This document shows, piece by piece, positions 1 to 13,254 of a stretch of DNA of 64,000 nt (position 1 is its first letter; each line of letters opens with the position of its first letter). The position numbers were made by a program, and so were the translations under genes. The stretch is taken from the NCBI RefSeq assembly GCF_900113325.1, contig NZ_FOOY01000007.1:16860-80859 (forward strand). Reading direction: 5' to 3'. This DNA comes from Sporolactobacillus nakayamae (GTDB taxonomy: Bacteria; Bacillota; Bacilli; Bacillales; Sporolactobacillaceae). The notes under the pieces were generated by a model. The model did no database searches. It was not told where the DNA came from and was given only the letters and a program-made list of their open reading frames with translations.

Positions 1-324
1 AGCATTTCGCTTTACATCAATATCCAATAATGCCAAATGTGGCCCTTTTCTTCCTTCAATTTTCTTTGCCATTAAGATTAATCCTGCACATGTACCGAAA
101 ACAGGCTTCCGCTCAGAAAATTGTCTTACCGCTTCAAATAGACCGTAGCGATCCATCATTCGACGCATCATCGTGCTTTCACCGCCGGGGAGCACCAGCC
201 CATGTAAGCCCTCCAGGTCGTCCACATCTTTCACAAGCGACACTTGCGCTCCGGAACATTCAAGCGCATGTACGTGTTCACTGACTGCGCCCTGAAGCGC
301 GAGCACACCAATTTTAACAGACAT
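1..324 (-). CDS. pdxT: PLP synthase glutaminase subunit PdxT (3'-truncated by window edge)
   Basis: Glutaminase half of the cytoplasmic pyridoxal 5'-phosphate synthase; it hydrolyses glutamine and passes ammonia to PdxS. Only the first 108 codons are in the window; the rest lies off the left edge. The N-terminus MSVKIGVLALQGAV, the GGES motif (residues 47-50) and the nucleophile elbow GTCAG with catalytic Cys79 are all readable, which is diagnostic of this class-I amidotransferase. A GAGGTGA ribosome site overlaps the stop codon of pdxS, which ends 14 bases upstream, so the two genes are almost certainly co-transcribed and translationally linked. The catalytic His/Glu pair is outside the window and cannot be checked. 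Confidence 0.95.
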   Translation of the reverse strand, partial: MSVKIGVLALQGAVSEHVHALECSGAQVSLVKDVDDLEGLHGLVLPGGESTMMRRMMDRYGLFEAVRQFSERKPVFGTCAGLILMAKKIEGRKGPHLALLDIDVKRNA

Positions 325-338
325 AGTTTTGGCTCACC

Positions 339-1226
339 TCAAATTCCGCGATCCTGCATGCGCTCGGAAGGCTCTAGATGGCTCATATCAATTCCCTTCA
401 TCGGCGCGCCGAGACCTTTGGATAATTCAACAATTCGTTCATAATCCTGGTAATACGTAGTTGCCTCAACAATTGATCGAGCAAATTTTGATGGATTTTC
501 AGATTTGAAAATACCAGAACCAACAAAAACTCCATCGGCACCAAGCTCCATCATCAATGCGGCATCCGCTGGGGTAGCCACTCCACCGGCTGCAAAGTTA
601 ACAACCGGCAGCCGTCCTGCTTCTTTAATCTGCAAAAGAATTTCGTATGGTGCGCCTAATTCTTTAGCAAAAACCATCAATTCGTCAGAAGACATGGCAA
701 CAACCTTTCGAACCTGGCTGTTGACAAGGCGTATATGCCGAACCGCTTCCACAATATTACCCGTTCCCGGTTCACCTTTCGTTCGAAGCATCGCTGCGCC
801 TTCACCGATTCTACGCGCTGCCTCGCCAAGATCACGGCATCCGCAAACGAAAGGAACGGTGTACGCCTTTTTATCTATATGAAACACATCATCTGCCGGG
901 GTCAGCACTTCACTCTCGTCGATATAATCTACTTTCATCGCTTCGAGGACGCGCGCCTCAACAATATGACCAATTCTCGCTTTAGCCATAACCGGAATTG
1001 AGACAGCATTCTGCACTTGTTCCACAATAGTTGGATCTGCCATACGAGCAACTCCGCCCGCCTTCCGGATATCAGATGGGACACGTTCCAACGCCATTAC
1101 CGCTGTCGCGCCTGCCTCTTCAGCTATTTTTGCTTGCTCGGCGTTGACCACATCCATGATCACGCCGCCTTTTTGCATCTCCGCCATACCGCGCTTTACG
1201 CGGTCCGTACCTTTCAATGCCACCAT
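339..1226 (-). CDS. pdxS: Pyridoxal 5'-phosphate synthase subunit PdxS
   Basis: Synthase subunit that condenses ribose 5-phosphate, glyceraldehyde 3-phosphate and PdxT-derived ammonia to PLP (DXP-independent vitamin B6 route). The 295-residue length is normal for the family. The (beta/alpha)8 barrel shows the phosphate/imine residues expected: Asp25 in IMDVVN, Lys82 in MAKARIGH and Lys150 in [10 protein letters not shown]. The start is an ATG behind GGAGGG; a GTG one codon later is a possible alternative. It is first in the pdxS-pdxT operon. In Bacillus the pair likewise follows dacA. Confidence 0.97.
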   Translation of the reverse strand: MVALKGTDRVKRGMAEMQKGGVIMDVVNAEQAKIAEEAGATAVMALERVPSDIRKAGGVARMADPTIVEQVQNAVSIPVMAKARIGHIVEARVLEAMKVDYIDESEVLTPADDVFHIDKKAYTVPFVCGCRDLGEAARRIGEGAAMLRTKGEPGTGNIVEAVRHIRLVNSQVRKVVAMSSDELMVFAKELGAPYEILLQIKEAGRLPVVNFAAGGVATPADAALMMELGADGVFVGSGIFKSENPSKFARSIVEATTYYQDYERIVELSKGLGAPMKGIDMSHLEPSERMQDRGI

Positions 1227-1610
1227 AATCCCTCCAATGAATCTATTTACTATATTTTTTTTGAGTACCTATAGTGTACAACAAAACCAAGTAAATAAAT
1301 ATGTATAAAAGTCTTTTGGCTTTTTTTTCTTTTTATTAGACTATCCTGAGATGTTCTCTTTTATTGAAATAATTTTCTATTCTCTAAATTCCACGAACCT
1401 TGTTATATTTTTTATTAGAAAAACCGGGCACAGTCCAGAGTCTTTATCTCCACAGGATGCAGGAGCTTTCGTGTCTGGGGTCAATATATTGATAAAACGT
1501 CACTTATCCCAGTATCTGCAAGACCAAAAACATATACTTATTTTGTTAAAAGAAGTCGGGATTATCTCCCGACTTCCCATTTATGAATGGTGTTAAAGAA
1601 TTCTTCCGAT
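1227..1610. other. Intergenic region between dacA and pdxS
   Basis: 384 bases with no convincing gene. It holds the leader of pdxS at its left end and the dacA terminator near its right end. The stretch around 1250-1345 is AT-rich with a long T run. A minus-strand hexamer TACACT about 45 bases before pdxS could be a -10 element, but no good -35 accompanies it. Confidence 0.5.
1540..1576 (-). terminator. Rho-independent terminator of dacA
   Basis: A perfect 10-bp inverted repeat, GAAGTCGGGA / TCCCGACTTC with a 5-base loop (1552-1576), is followed on the minus strand by TTTTAACAAAAT. It lies 35 bases past the dacA stop, in the right direction to end that transcript. Confidence 0.85.
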
Positions 1611-2936
1611 TTAAGAAAAAATTGATGCAAAGAAATTGCCGATTCCTTTAAACATCCGTACAAACCAATTATTTCGGTCTACGTGTTCCGCAGCAATGAC
1701 CGGAATCTTATTGTTTGTGTTGTAAAGATAGCCATACTGTGATTTGCCTTTCTGAGTAAGCGTCACATAGCCGATCTTTTCGCCTTTCTTAACAGGAGCC
1801 TCTAGCTTGCCGTTCTTTAACTTAGACCGATCCAAGACAACCTTGTAGTCGGTCGCCACTTTTTCACCATTAGCAACAGCTGTTTTATAGGAGCCGCCAA
1901 AAGCTATCTTAACTGCATCTTTTTTTCCGTTATGCACAGGCACGGCCTTTTGACCTTTAATCAGCTGATTTTTCTTAGCAATCGTCTTTTCAGTGAATTG
2001 CTGATAGCCGTAGTCAAAAAGGGCGCGTGTCTGTTCAAAGCGCTGAGCATCAGAACCGGTTCCCATAACAACGCTGATTAGGCGATGCCCGTTACGATTA
2101 ACCGTCCCTGTGAAGCAATATCCGGCAAGATCAGTATGACCTGTCTTCAGGCCATCCACGCCTTCATATTTGAATTTATTCATGTTCACGCCAAATCCTG
2201 GGAGCATATAGTTCCAGTTCACCATTTGAATGGGCGCGTCCACTCCGGCTGTGAAACTCTTTAATGGAATCTTGGAAATATCAAGCGCTTCAGGATAATC
2301 CTTAATCACATGATAAGCAAGTTTGGCAAGGTCATGAGCAGAAAGCTTATTGCTTGCGTTGTTGTCACCATATGGAGCGAACTTCCCTAAATCAACATTT
2401 TCAAGTCCTGAACTGTTGATGTAATGAGCACTGGTCATTCCGAATTTCTTTGCTGTTTTGTTCATAAGATCAACAAAGTTCTTTTCCGTTCCACCAACTT
2501 TTTCAGCGAGTGCAATGGTCGCTCCGTTTGCTGAATAGATTGCCATTGCTTCATATAATTCTCTGACTGTGTATTCATAGTCTTTTTTCAATGGCACATT
2601 GGAGAATTCGCGATTCTGAGAAATTTGGTAGACATAGTCGCTGATCGACACTTTGGAATCCCAGGTCAATTTTTTCGAGTGGAGCGCCTGCATAACTAAG
2701 TATTCGGTCATCATCTTGGTCATGCTGGCCGGAGGATACACTTTGTCAGCGTTTTTCTCATATAATATCTGTCCACTGTTAAAATCAATAAGAATCGCCG
2801 ACTTGGCTTTTACGCCTAACGCGTCTGATGCCGCCTCTGCCTTTGAAGCGAATGGCGTTTGAAAAGCAAGTGTCAAAACAAGTACAAATGCCAGACTTGC
2901 CGCTGCAAAACGACCCAGCTTATTTCTAAAATTCAA
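1611..2936 (-). CDS. dacA: D-alanyl-D-alanine carboxypeptidase DacA (PBP5-type)
   Basis: Low-molecular-weight penicillin-binding protein that trims the terminal D-Ala from peptidoglycan stem peptides at the outer membrane face. The 441-residue product begins with a signal peptide (hydrophobic core about 10-29, likely cleavage after an AEA near residue 36). The serine-transpeptidase motifs are all present: SMTK at 71-74 (nucleophile Ser71), SAN at 135-137 and KTG at 264-266. The last ~20 residues (NWFVRMFKGIGNFFASIFS) form the amphipathic membrane-anchoring helix typical of DacA. The start is TTG behind GGGGGTG. The gene has its own terminator and an inverted repeat upstream. Confidence 0.95.
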   Translation of the reverse strand: MNFRNKLGRFAAASLAFVLVLTLAFQTPFASKAEAASDALGVKAKSAILIDFNSGQILYEKNADKVYPPASMTKMMTEYLVMQALHSKKLTWDSKVSISDYVYQISQNREFSNVPLKKDYEYTVRELYEAMAIYSANGATIALAEKVGGTEKNFVDLMNKTAKKFGMTSAHYINSSGLENVDLGKFAPYGDNNASNKLSAHDLAKLAYHVIKDYPEALDISKIPLKSFTAGVDAPIQMVNWNYMLPGFGVNMNKFKYEGVDGLKTGHTDLAGYCFTGTVNRNGHRLISVVMGTGSDAQRFEQTRALFDYGYQQFTEKTIAKKNQLIKGQKAVPVHNGKKDAVKIAFGGSYKTAVANGEKVATDYKVVLDRSKLKNGKLEAPVKKGEKIGYVTLTQKGKSQYGYLYNTNNKIPVIAAEHVDRNNWFVRMFKGIGNFFASIFS

Positions 2937-2984
2937 CCCCTACACCCCCGAAAGAATTCATGCGCCATCAATCAGCGCATACAT

Positions 2985-3020
2985 AGAAAACCGAGGCGAT
3001 ACAAGCCGTCTCGATTTTCT
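2985..3020 (-). terminator. Probable terminator of guaB
   Basis: An interrupted inverted repeat, AGAAAACCGAG / CTCGATTTTCT with extra GC pairing inside (GGC/GCC), lies about 110 bases past the guaB stop. On the minus strand its 3' arm ends in TTTTCT. The U-run is part of the stem, so this is a weaker call than the dacA terminator. Confidence 0.45.
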
Positions 3021-3129
3021 CTTGATAAGTGGTCAGTCTCTACTCTGCAGATAAAAATTCCAAAGATTATCTGACTCTGGATCAACTAACCTCAACCAAA
3101 TAACTCGACCAATGGAGCACAATCGTTAT

Positions 3130-4650
<1,521 letters not shown>

Positions 4651-4658
4651 TTATTGAT

Positions 4659-4687
4659 AGCTTATCAAGTGGACTGTCGGCTGTCAA
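4659..4687 (-). promoter_or_regulatory. Sigma-A-type promoter for guaB
   Basis: On the minus strand a perfect -35 TTGACA (4682-4687) is followed after 17 bases by TAAGCT (4659-4664), preceded by TGA to give an extended -10. The predicted 5' leader is about 55 bases. The -10 itself matches consensus at only three positions. Confidence 0.5.
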
Positions 4688-4882
4688 GAATACCGGATGA
4701 AGTTGAAGTTTTCAAATAACAGTTTCTTATTCAACTGATTTCCTATTCAAAAAGCTCTTTGAACATAATGATGAATCGAATACCTATTATTATAAACCGA
4801 TTTTCAAGGTCCCGCAGGTAGTTTTTTTTCCCAATTGTTCCAAAAAGATGACGTGCAGGACTCAAAAAGAATCGCCACCATT

Positions 4883-5965
4883 TTATAGAAAGCGTTCAAT
4901 GGTGACGGTACTATCTTGCAACAAAGAAAGGACACGGTTATCGGTGAGATGAATCATCGGACGTGTTGGTTCTTTAACAGGTATAAAGGTTATTTCGCCG
5001 GATTGACCGTCGGATAGTTGAACATTCAGCCCGATAAAAAGAGTCATCAGCTCATAGCAAAATTTATCCACGAGATATCGCGAAAATTTACCATAGGAGG
5101 TGATGCTTAAATGATCTAAGCTTAAGAATATATTTTCTGAATGTTCAACCGAAAGTTGAGTTAAAAAGCTGTCACATATCGCCAGTATTTTTCCATTCAA
5201 GCTGAGCTGGGTTCCGTCGATATTAAGCGGATAGCCGCTCCCGTCTTCACGCTCATGGTGCTGAATCACAGCAACCAAGGTCTCATTTTTCAGTGTTGAA
5301 ATTCCTTTAAGCATTTTGTAGCTATCAATAACATGACGCTCAAAGATCTTTCTTTCACTACCAACCAGCTCTTTTTTATCGAGGAGTGATGGCGGCAATT
5401 TGGCTAATCCACAATCAGCCAGCATTCCGGCGAGTCCGAGCTGAATCGTGTCCCCTAAAGCAAAATTAAACTTCTTTGCAAAGAAAGCGGCCACGAGTCC
5501 AAAAAGTACACTTCGTTCTGCGGCACTTTGGGTTCGTCTCTGCTTGATAAGAAACGTCGTCAACCACATGGGATCATCAAGAAAACCTGTGATTAAAGGC
5601 ATCATTGTCTCTCTAAAATCCCCTATAGAGATACCGGTGCCCGATTGCCATTGTTGAAAGAAAAACTGATAATCCCTCACTGATTGTTGGAATTTCCTAT
5701 CTAACGGGCTCAGTTGCGGATTTGGTTCTGGCTCCGTGAAGGGTACTGGTTCAGACTCTCTGACTGCTTTTTTCTCAGATGATTGTCGAGCAGATGATTG
5801 TGTCACTGGATCAATATCTAGCTTTGCTATAAAAAAGGCCTTTAAGAACGCAATATGCGTTTCGTTTAGTACAGTTCCTGCCTTCATCAGTGGTTTCACC
5901 GACTTTGAATAGACATCCTTGCGCAGAACACAGCCTGTCTTAAGTTCATCGATAGTCACAATCAC
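4883..5965 (-). CDS. HD-GYP-like protein with degenerate HD motif
   Basis: About 360 residues. An N-terminal segment (VTIDELKTGCVLRKDVY) resembles the leader domain that precedes many HD-GYP c-di-GMP phosphodiesterases. A Pro/Glu/Ser-rich linker follows at about residues 58-86, then an HD-GYP-like domain. The second half of the motif is intact (HHE 236-238, DGSGYP 241-246, ICD near 263-265). The first half is not: the first metal His is replaced (ERSV at about 150-153) and HD reads AD (MLADCGL at 181-187). Loss of these ligands predicts weak or absent phosphodiesterase activity, perhaps a sensor role. The start is GTG behind GGGGTGG; an ATG 18 bases upstream lacks a good ribosome site. It sits 35 bases after gyrA. 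Confidence 0.75.
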   Translation of the reverse strand: MIVTIDELKTGCVLRKDVYSKSVKPLMKAGTVLNETHIAFLKAFFIAKLDIDPVTQSSARQSSEKKAVRESEPVPFTEPEPNPQLSPLDRKFQQSVRDYQFFFQQWQSGTGISIGDFRETMMPLITGFLDDPMWLTTFLIKQRRTQSAAERSVLFGLVAAFFAKKFNFALGDTIQLGLAGMLADCGLAKLPPSLLDKKELVGSERKIFERHVIDSYKMLKGISTLKNETLVAVIQHHEREDGSGYPLNIDGTQLSLNGKILAICDSFLTQLSVEHSENIFLSLDHLSITSYGKFSRYLVDKFCYELMTLFIGLNVQLSDGQSGEITFIPVKEPTRPMIHLTDNRVLSLLQDSTVTIERFL

Positions 5966-6000
5966 GCCAGCCCACCCCACCATTCCAGGTATGTGTGTCG

Positions 6001-8463
6001 TTACTCTTCATTTTCTCCGTCTTCTTGCTCTTCATCATCATTGTTCTGTATGCGAGCGATTGTCGACACATTGTCTCCGTCATCAACACGAATCAAGGTT
6101 ACACCCATTGTATTTCGGCCAAGTCTGGAAATTCCGGACACAGGCATACGGATAATAACTCCATTCGCTGTAATGATCATTAGATCTTCTGTTTCTTCAA
6201 CGGTACGAAGGGCGACCAATTCACCATTTTTTTCCGTAATGTTACATGTCTTCAGACCCTTGCCGCCACGTGTCTGAGGGCGATATTCCTCGCAGTTCGT
6301 ACGCTTGCCGAACCCGTTCTCCGTAACAATCAAGACATCCAAGCCTTCCTCGGCAATTCCCATGCCGACCACTTCATCACCTTGATCCAAGGTAATCGCC
6401 TTAACACCTGCCGCGGTTCTTCCCATCGCACGCACATCCGTTTCGTGATAACGGATGGCCATGCCTCTCTTTGTTCCAACGATTAAATCGCGAGTTCCGT
6501 CGGTTAGGCGAACAGCCATCAATTCATCTTCATCACGCACTGTGATCGCAAACAATCCGTTCTTTCGAATGTTTGAAAAATCAGAGAGCGGCGACCTTTT
6601 GGTGATTCCATTCTTCGTCAGGAATACGAGGTAATGGTCATCATCAAATCCTTCAACCGGGAAGAAGGCAGTTATTTTTTCACCCTTTTCAATTTGAATC
6701 AGGTTGATAATTGGAATGCCCTTGGCTGTTCTTCCGAGTTCAGGAATCTGATAGCCTTTAAGCTGATACACGCGTCCTTTATTTGTGAAAAAGAGGATGT
6801 GGTGATGCGTATTAGTTTGGAACAGATGTTCAACAAAATCATTTTCATTGGTACCCATTCCTTGAATGCCGCGTCCGCCACGATTCTGACTTTTATACGT
6901 ATTAACTGGCATCCGTTTTACATAACCGTTATGAGAAACGGTGATGACGATATCTTCACGTTCGATCAAATCTTCATCCTCAATCAGATCATCTCCAACG
7001 GTGATCTCTGTTCGACGTGCATCATTGTACTTCTCTTTAATTTCACGTAATTCTTTACGGATGATATGCAGTACTTTCTGTTCATCAGCAAGAATTGCTT
7101 TAAGTTCCGCAATTTTCTTGACCAGTTCTGCATATTCTTGTTCAATTTTCTCACGTTCCAAACCGGTCAGGCGTTGCAGACGCATGTCCAGAATCGCCTG
7201 AGCCTGTATTTCAGTAAGCGAAAACTTTTCCATTAATCCTTGTCGAGCAATGTCTGCCGTCTTGGAGTGGCGAATTAAGGCAATCACTTCATCCAAATGG
7301 TCCAAAGCGATCCGCAATCCTTCGAGGATATGTGCCCGCGCTTCTGCTTTTTTCAATTCAAACGCCGTACGCCTGCGAATGACCGTTTCCTGATGTTGCA
7401 AATAGTAATGCAAACATTCCTTTAAGGTCAGAATACGTGGCCTACCATCAACAAGCGCCAGCATGTTAATTCCGAAGCTTGTCTGCAGACCGGTATGTTT
7501 GTACAAATTATTAAGCAGCACATTGGCATTCGTGTCGCGTCGAACTTCAATCACCATGCGCATTCCTTGGCGATCCGATTCATCGCGCAAGTCAGTAACA
7601 CCTTCGATTTTCTTATCGCGAACCAATTCGGCGATTCGCTCAACTAGCTTCGCCTTATTCACTTGGTAGGGGAGCTCGGTTACAATGATGCTTTGTTTTC
7701 CATTCGAAGCTTCTTCAATCTCAACTTTTGCGCGGACAATGATCGAGCCGCGGCCCGTTCGATAAGCACGACGGATACCTTCACGTCCGAGAATCAGCCC
7801 ACCCGTCGGGAAATCAGGCCCTGGTATAAATTGCATTAATTCTTCAACAGGAACATCCGGATTTTTGCTAAGCGCGAGTACAGCGTCGATGACCTCGCCC
7901 AATTGGTGGGGAGGAATGTTCGTCGCCATACCTACGGCAATCCCTGAAGCGCCATTTACCAGCAGGTTAGGAAAACGTGAAGGGAGCACAACCGGTTCTT
8001 CTTCATTCTCATCATAATTCGGAACAAAATCAATCGTATCTTTGCGAATATCGCGAACCATTTCCATCGATATTTTCGACATGCGCGCTTCTGTATAACG
8101 CATCGCAGCTGCCGGATCACCATCGACTGAACCGAAGTTTCCATGACCGTCAACTAATTCATAGCGATAGCTGAAATCCTGAGCCATGCGCACCATCGTA
8201 TCATAAACGGCTGAATCACCATGTGGATGGTATTTACCGATGACTTCGCCGACAATTCTCGCTGACTTTTTATATCCTTTGTCCGACGTAATACCGAGTT
8301 CGTTCATCGCGAAAAGAATTCGCCTGTGCACCGGCTTCAAGCCGTCGCGCACATCGGGCAATGCGCGGCTGACGATAACACTCATCGCGTAACTCAAGAA
8401 CGATTCACGCATCTGTTTGCCTATATTGACCGGCTTGACCCGCCGCTCATCTTGCTCTGCCAT
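6001..8463 (-). CDS. gyrA: DNA gyrase subunit A
   Basis: Breakage-reunion subunit of type IIA topoisomerase; with GyrB it introduces negative supercoils. The 820-residue protein carries the active-site Tyr123 in [10 protein letters not shown]. The quinolone-determining region HGDSAVYD has Ser84 and Asp88, the usual susceptible-type residues. The GyrA box region reads [10 protein letters not shown], needed for wrapping. A six-blade C-terminal domain ends in an acidic tail ([14 protein letters not shown]). The ATG at 8463 is preceded by GGAGG at 8-base spacing; the reading frame stays open upstream but has no ribosome site. It lies 53 bases after gyrB, likely co-transcribed. Confidence 0.98.
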   Translation of the reverse strand: MAEQDERRVKPVNIGKQMRESFLSYAMSVIVSRALPDVRDGLKPVHRRILFAMNELGITSDKGYKKSARIVGEVIGKYHPHGDSAVYDTMVRMAQDFSYRYELVDGHGNFGSVDGDPAAAMRYTEARMSKISMEMVRDIRKDTIDFVPNYDENEEEPVVLPSRFPNLLVNGASGIAVGMATNIPPHQLGEVIDAVLALSKNPDVPVEELMQFIPGPDFPTGGLILGREGIRRAYRTGRGSIIVRAKVEIEEASNGKQSIIVTELPYQVNKAKLVERIAELVRDKKIEGVTDLRDESDRQGMRMVIEVRRDTNANVLLNNLYKHTGLQTSFGINMLALVDGRPRILTLKECLHYYLQHQETVIRRRTAFELKKAEARAHILEGLRIALDHLDEVIALIRHSKTADIARQGLMEKFSLTEIQAQAILDMRLQRLTGLEREKIEQEYAELVKKIAELKAILADEQKVLHIIRKELREIKEKYNDARRTEITVGDDLIEDEDLIEREDIVITVSHNGYVKRMPVNTYKSQNRGGRGIQGMGTNENDFVEHLFQTNTHHHILFFTNKGRVYQLKGYQIPELGRTAKGIPIINLIQIEKGEKITAFFPVEGFDDDHYLVFLTKNGITKRSPLSDFSNIRKNGLFAITVRDEDELMAVRLTDGTRDLIVGTKRGMAIRYHETDVRAMGRTAAGVKAITLDQGDEVVGMGIAEEGLDVLIVTENGFGKRTNCEEYRPQTRGGKGLKTCNITEKNGELVALRTVEETEDLMIITANGVIIRMPVSGISRLGRNTMGVTLIRVDDGDNVSTIARIQNNDDEEQEDGENEE

Positions 8464-8516
8464 TTTTCTTCCTCCTTGCTTCAATCACACACTGTATCTT
8501 CTGAAGATGGCCCTGA

Positions 8517-10457
<1,941 letters not shown>

Positions 10458-10612
10458 TTATCTGAGAAACTCGCATTCTCATGTGTCAACTATTGAATCT
10501 AAACTTTGCAGATATCGTCCGTAATAGCAACTACAGCAAACGCTCCGCTTCAATCAATAGCTTCTAAAAAGGTCATTTGTCAGCCGTTTGCGATACCGTT
10601 AACCATACCTAA

Positions 10613-11734
10613 TTACCTTTTCGCACAGTCTACGACGCCCTGGTGTATGTGATAAAGTGTGGCCCGATCAAGCAAACTCTGATCCAATCCGTCGATAGAC
10701 GTTGTGGTGACAAAAGTCTGTACTTTTTGCTGAAAAGCACCTAGTAAATGTGTTTTTCTAATATCGTCCAGTTCACTTAATACATCGTCAAGAAGAAGGA
10801 TGGGGTATTCACCAACTTCATGTTTAATCAATTCGATCTCAGCAAGTTTGACAGACAATGCAGCTGTCCTTTGCTGTCCCTGAGAACCGAACGCTTGCAC
10901 ATCCTTGTCATTGACAAAAAAACGCAAATCATCACGATGCGGGCCAAATAAGGTTGTCCCTCTGTCCAGTTCCCTTTGCTTCAACCGCTCATAACTTGTC
11001 TGATAGGCTGTTACTATTTTTGACGAATCGGCATTTTCTAATACCTCTGGAACTGAAGATTGATAGTCAATCGATAAATGTTCTCTTCCATGGCTGATCT
11101 CTTTCTGGATCGGTGCCGCCCATTCATTAAGCTGTGCGACAAAAGTCAGCCTGCGGTTAATAATTTCCGACGCGAGCTCAATCAGCCGTTCGGTCAAAAT
11201 ATCAAGTAAACTGCTATCACTGCTTGAATGCCTGGATGTTCTGAGCAGTGCGTTCCTCTGCTGAAGCACCTTCTGATACTCGCCAAGATGATGCATATAG
11301 ACCGGCGCAATTTGTCCAATTTCCATATCGATAAAACGTCTGCGTACCGCAGGACTTCCTTTGACCAAATTCAGATCCTCCGGCGCGAACATAACCGCAT
11401 TGCAAAGACCTACATAGTCGCTCAATCTTCGTTTTTCAAGATGATTGGCTTTCGCTTTCTTTCCTTTGCCTGATATGATCAGTTCAAGAGGTATCGATTG
11501 ACCACGTCTGGATATTCTACCTTTTATTTTACCATAATCCCGATCCCATTGGATTAAATCTTTATCATGAGACGTTCTGGGCGATTTTGCGATCGCCAGG
11601 ACATAGATCGCCTCAAGTAAATTTGTCTTCCCTTGAGCGTTCTCACCTAGGAAAACATTCACAGAGTCAGAAAAAGACAGCGTTAAGCTGTCATAATTTC
11701 TGTAAGCTGTAAGCTCAATCGACTCAAGTTTCAT
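10613..11734 (-). CDS. recF: DNA replication and repair protein RecF
   Basis: SMC-like ATPase that helps load RecA on gapped DNA with RecO and RecR. The 373-residue product has Walker A GENAQGKT (30-37), the ABC-type signature [10 protein letters not shown] and Walker [13 protein letters not shown] near the C-terminus, the standard order for RecF. It follows yaaA by 17 bases, so it belongs to the dnaA-dnaN-yaaA-recF transcription unit seen in Bacillales. Its ribosome site AGGGGAG sits inside a short GC stem (GGGG-AGCTG-CCCC) just before the ATG, which could limit initiation unless translating ribosomes from yaaA open it. Confidence 0.96.
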   Translation of the reverse strand: MKLESIELTAYRNYDSLTLSFSDSVNVFLGENAQGKTNLLEAIYVLAIAKSPRTSHDKDLIQWDRDYGKIKGRISRRGQSIPLELIISGKGKKAKANHLEKRRLSDYVGLCNAVMFAPEDLNLVKGSPAVRRRFIDMEIGQIAPVYMHHLGEYQKVLQQRNALLRTSRHSSSDSSLLDILTERLIELASEIINRRLTFVAQLNEWAAPIQKEISHGREHLSIDYQSSVPEVLENADSSKIVTAYQTSYERLKQRELDRGTTLFGPHRDDLRFFVNDKDVQAFGSQGQQRTAALSVKLAEIELIKHEVGEYPILLLDDVLSELDDIRKTHLLGAFQQKVQTFVTTTSIDGLDQSLLDRATLYHIHQGVVDCAKR

Positions 11735-11751
11735 GGTGGGGCAGCTCCCCT

Positions 11752-11973
11752 CTAATCACGGTTGATAATGAATTCTTCCGAATTGCTAATTTTTATCCGG
11801 TCGCCTTCAACTAATTTTTTCCCACGCCTATTTTCATGTTCATCATTGACAAAGATTTCCGTTTCCGCTAGGAAGTGCTTCGCTTCTCCGCCAGTCTGGA
11901 TTAGTCCCTCATATTTCAATAATTGGCCTAATGTAATGAACGATTCTCCGGCTCTTAATTTTACTTGTTTCAA
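11752..11973 (-). CDS. yaaA: S4-domain RNA-binding protein YaaA
   Basis: Small (73-residue) S4-like RNA-binding protein found between dnaN and recF in Bacillales; it is linked to ribosome assembly. The S4 core is visible as [23 protein letters not shown] followed by a VNDE/NRRGKK basic stretch and GDRIKI. I chose the TTG start at 11973 because GAGGA lies 8 bases upstream and the product [10 protein letters not shown] aligns with the family N-terminus. An in-frame ATG at 12009 adds 12 basic residues but has no ribosome site. Confidence 0.88.
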   Translation of the reverse strand: MKQVKLRAGESFITLGQLLKYEGLIQTGGEAKHFLAETEIFVNDEHENRRGKKLVEGDRIKISNSEEFIINRD

Positions 11974-12072
11974 CTTCTTTTCCTCTTTTCTTGATAACAA
12001 CCGATGCATGGTTCTATTTATCGCGCATAGACTGAAAACGTGGAGTGATCGAATCCATTTTGCCAGCGTGTC

Positions 12073-13254
12073 TTAGAACGTACGGATCGGTAGGATCAGC
12101 ATTAAAATATTCTCGTCACCAATAGGCCGGATAATGATCGGTCTCATTGGTCCTACAAAATGGATCCGGACGTTTTGGGCATCGACCTTGCTAAGCGCAT
12201 CCATCATGAATTTAGCGCTGAAGGAGATACGCAGCGGATCTCCTTCAAATTTTTCAGTTGCCAATGTTTCATAAGCACGTCCTAATTCAAGAGATTGTGA
12301 AGAAACTTCAACTTGGTTGCCTTCTGCACGTAACTTAACGACGTTGTTCCGTTCTTCTTTTGCAAGCAATGCTGCGCGTTCTATGGCATGATACAGAGCC
12401 TTTGTACCTAGATCAATTGTCGTTTTGCTTTCGGTCGGAATCAGACGGCTCGTATCCGGATAATTCCCGTCAAGCAAACGTGAGTAGAACTGAACGTTGT
12501 GGCTTTTAAAAAGAATCTGATTGGCTGTCATAACAATATCAACCATCTGTTCATCATCATCATCCAGGATCTTCGAGAGTTCGTTTAGGCTTGATCCCGG
12601 AATTACAAGTGTCTGCGTGCCGGAGTCTTCTGTTTTATCCACAGTGACTGAACGCTGAGCAAGCCGGTGACTGTCGGTAGCAACACAATTCAACTGATTA
12701 TCTTGTATAATCCATTTCACTCCGGTCAGAACAGGACGAGTTTCTGTTACTGAGACGGCATAAACGGTTTGTTTGATTAAATCTTTAAGCAGGTCTTTAC
12801 GTATTCTAAATACATCGCTCTCGTTAATAATTGGTAAGTTTGGATATTCTTCAGGATCAAGACCATTTAGGCTGAATTCAGTTGTTCCTGAAATTATTTT
12901 TGTAATTAATCTGCTGTCCACTTCAATATGAACTTCCTCATCCGGCAGTTTTCGCACAAGTTCTGAAAAAAGACGAGAGGGTAAAACAATTTGACCCGGA
13001 GTATGGACAACAGCATTTTCATTACCATCTTCTTCAAGAGGAATAAATGATCGAATTGAGATATCCGAGTTACTTCCGGTTAATGTAATTCCATCCAGTC
13101 CCGCTGTTATTTTCACACCGGTAAGAATTGGGATCGTAGTCTTAGACGATATTGCTTTCATAACTTGATTGACTGCATCGACAAGTTTTTCTTTAAGTAC
13201 GGTAAGTTTTAGCGTAAGTGCTGCATTTGGATTTATGTCTTGCGTTTCTTGCAT
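12073..13254 (-). CDS. dnaN: DNA polymerase III beta subunit (sliding clamp)
   Basis: Ring-shaped processivity clamp that tethers DNA polymerase to DNA. The 393-residue product shows the three repeated clamp domains (about 17-140, 145-265, 270-393) and the conserved end MLILPIRTF. The ATG at 13254 has GGAGG at 9-base spacing. Compared with the usual start MKFTIxxxxL, this protein carries about 17 extra residues (MQETQDINPNAALTL) before the first domain; this is a readable but unusual extension. It lies downstream of dnaA, with the origin unwinding element between them. Confidence 0.97.
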   Translation of the reverse strand: MQETQDINPNAALTLKLTVLKEKLVDAVNQVMKAISSKTTIPILTGVKITAGLDGITLTGSNSDISIRSFIPLEEDGNENAVVHTPGQIVLPSRLFSELVRKLPDEEVHIEVDSRLITKIISGTTEFSLNGLDPEEYPNLPIINESDVFRIRKDLLKDLIKQTVYAVSVTETRPVLTGVKWIIQDNQLNCVATDSHRLAQRSVTVDKTEDSGTQTLVIPGSSLNELSKILDDDDEQMVDIVMTANQILFKSHNVQFYSRLLDGNYPDTSRLIPTESKTTIDLGTKALYHAIERAALLAKEERNNVVKLRAEGNQVEVSSQSLELGRAYETLATEKFEGDPLRISFSAKFMMDALSKVDAQNVRIHFVGPMRPIIIRPIGDENILMLILPIRTF

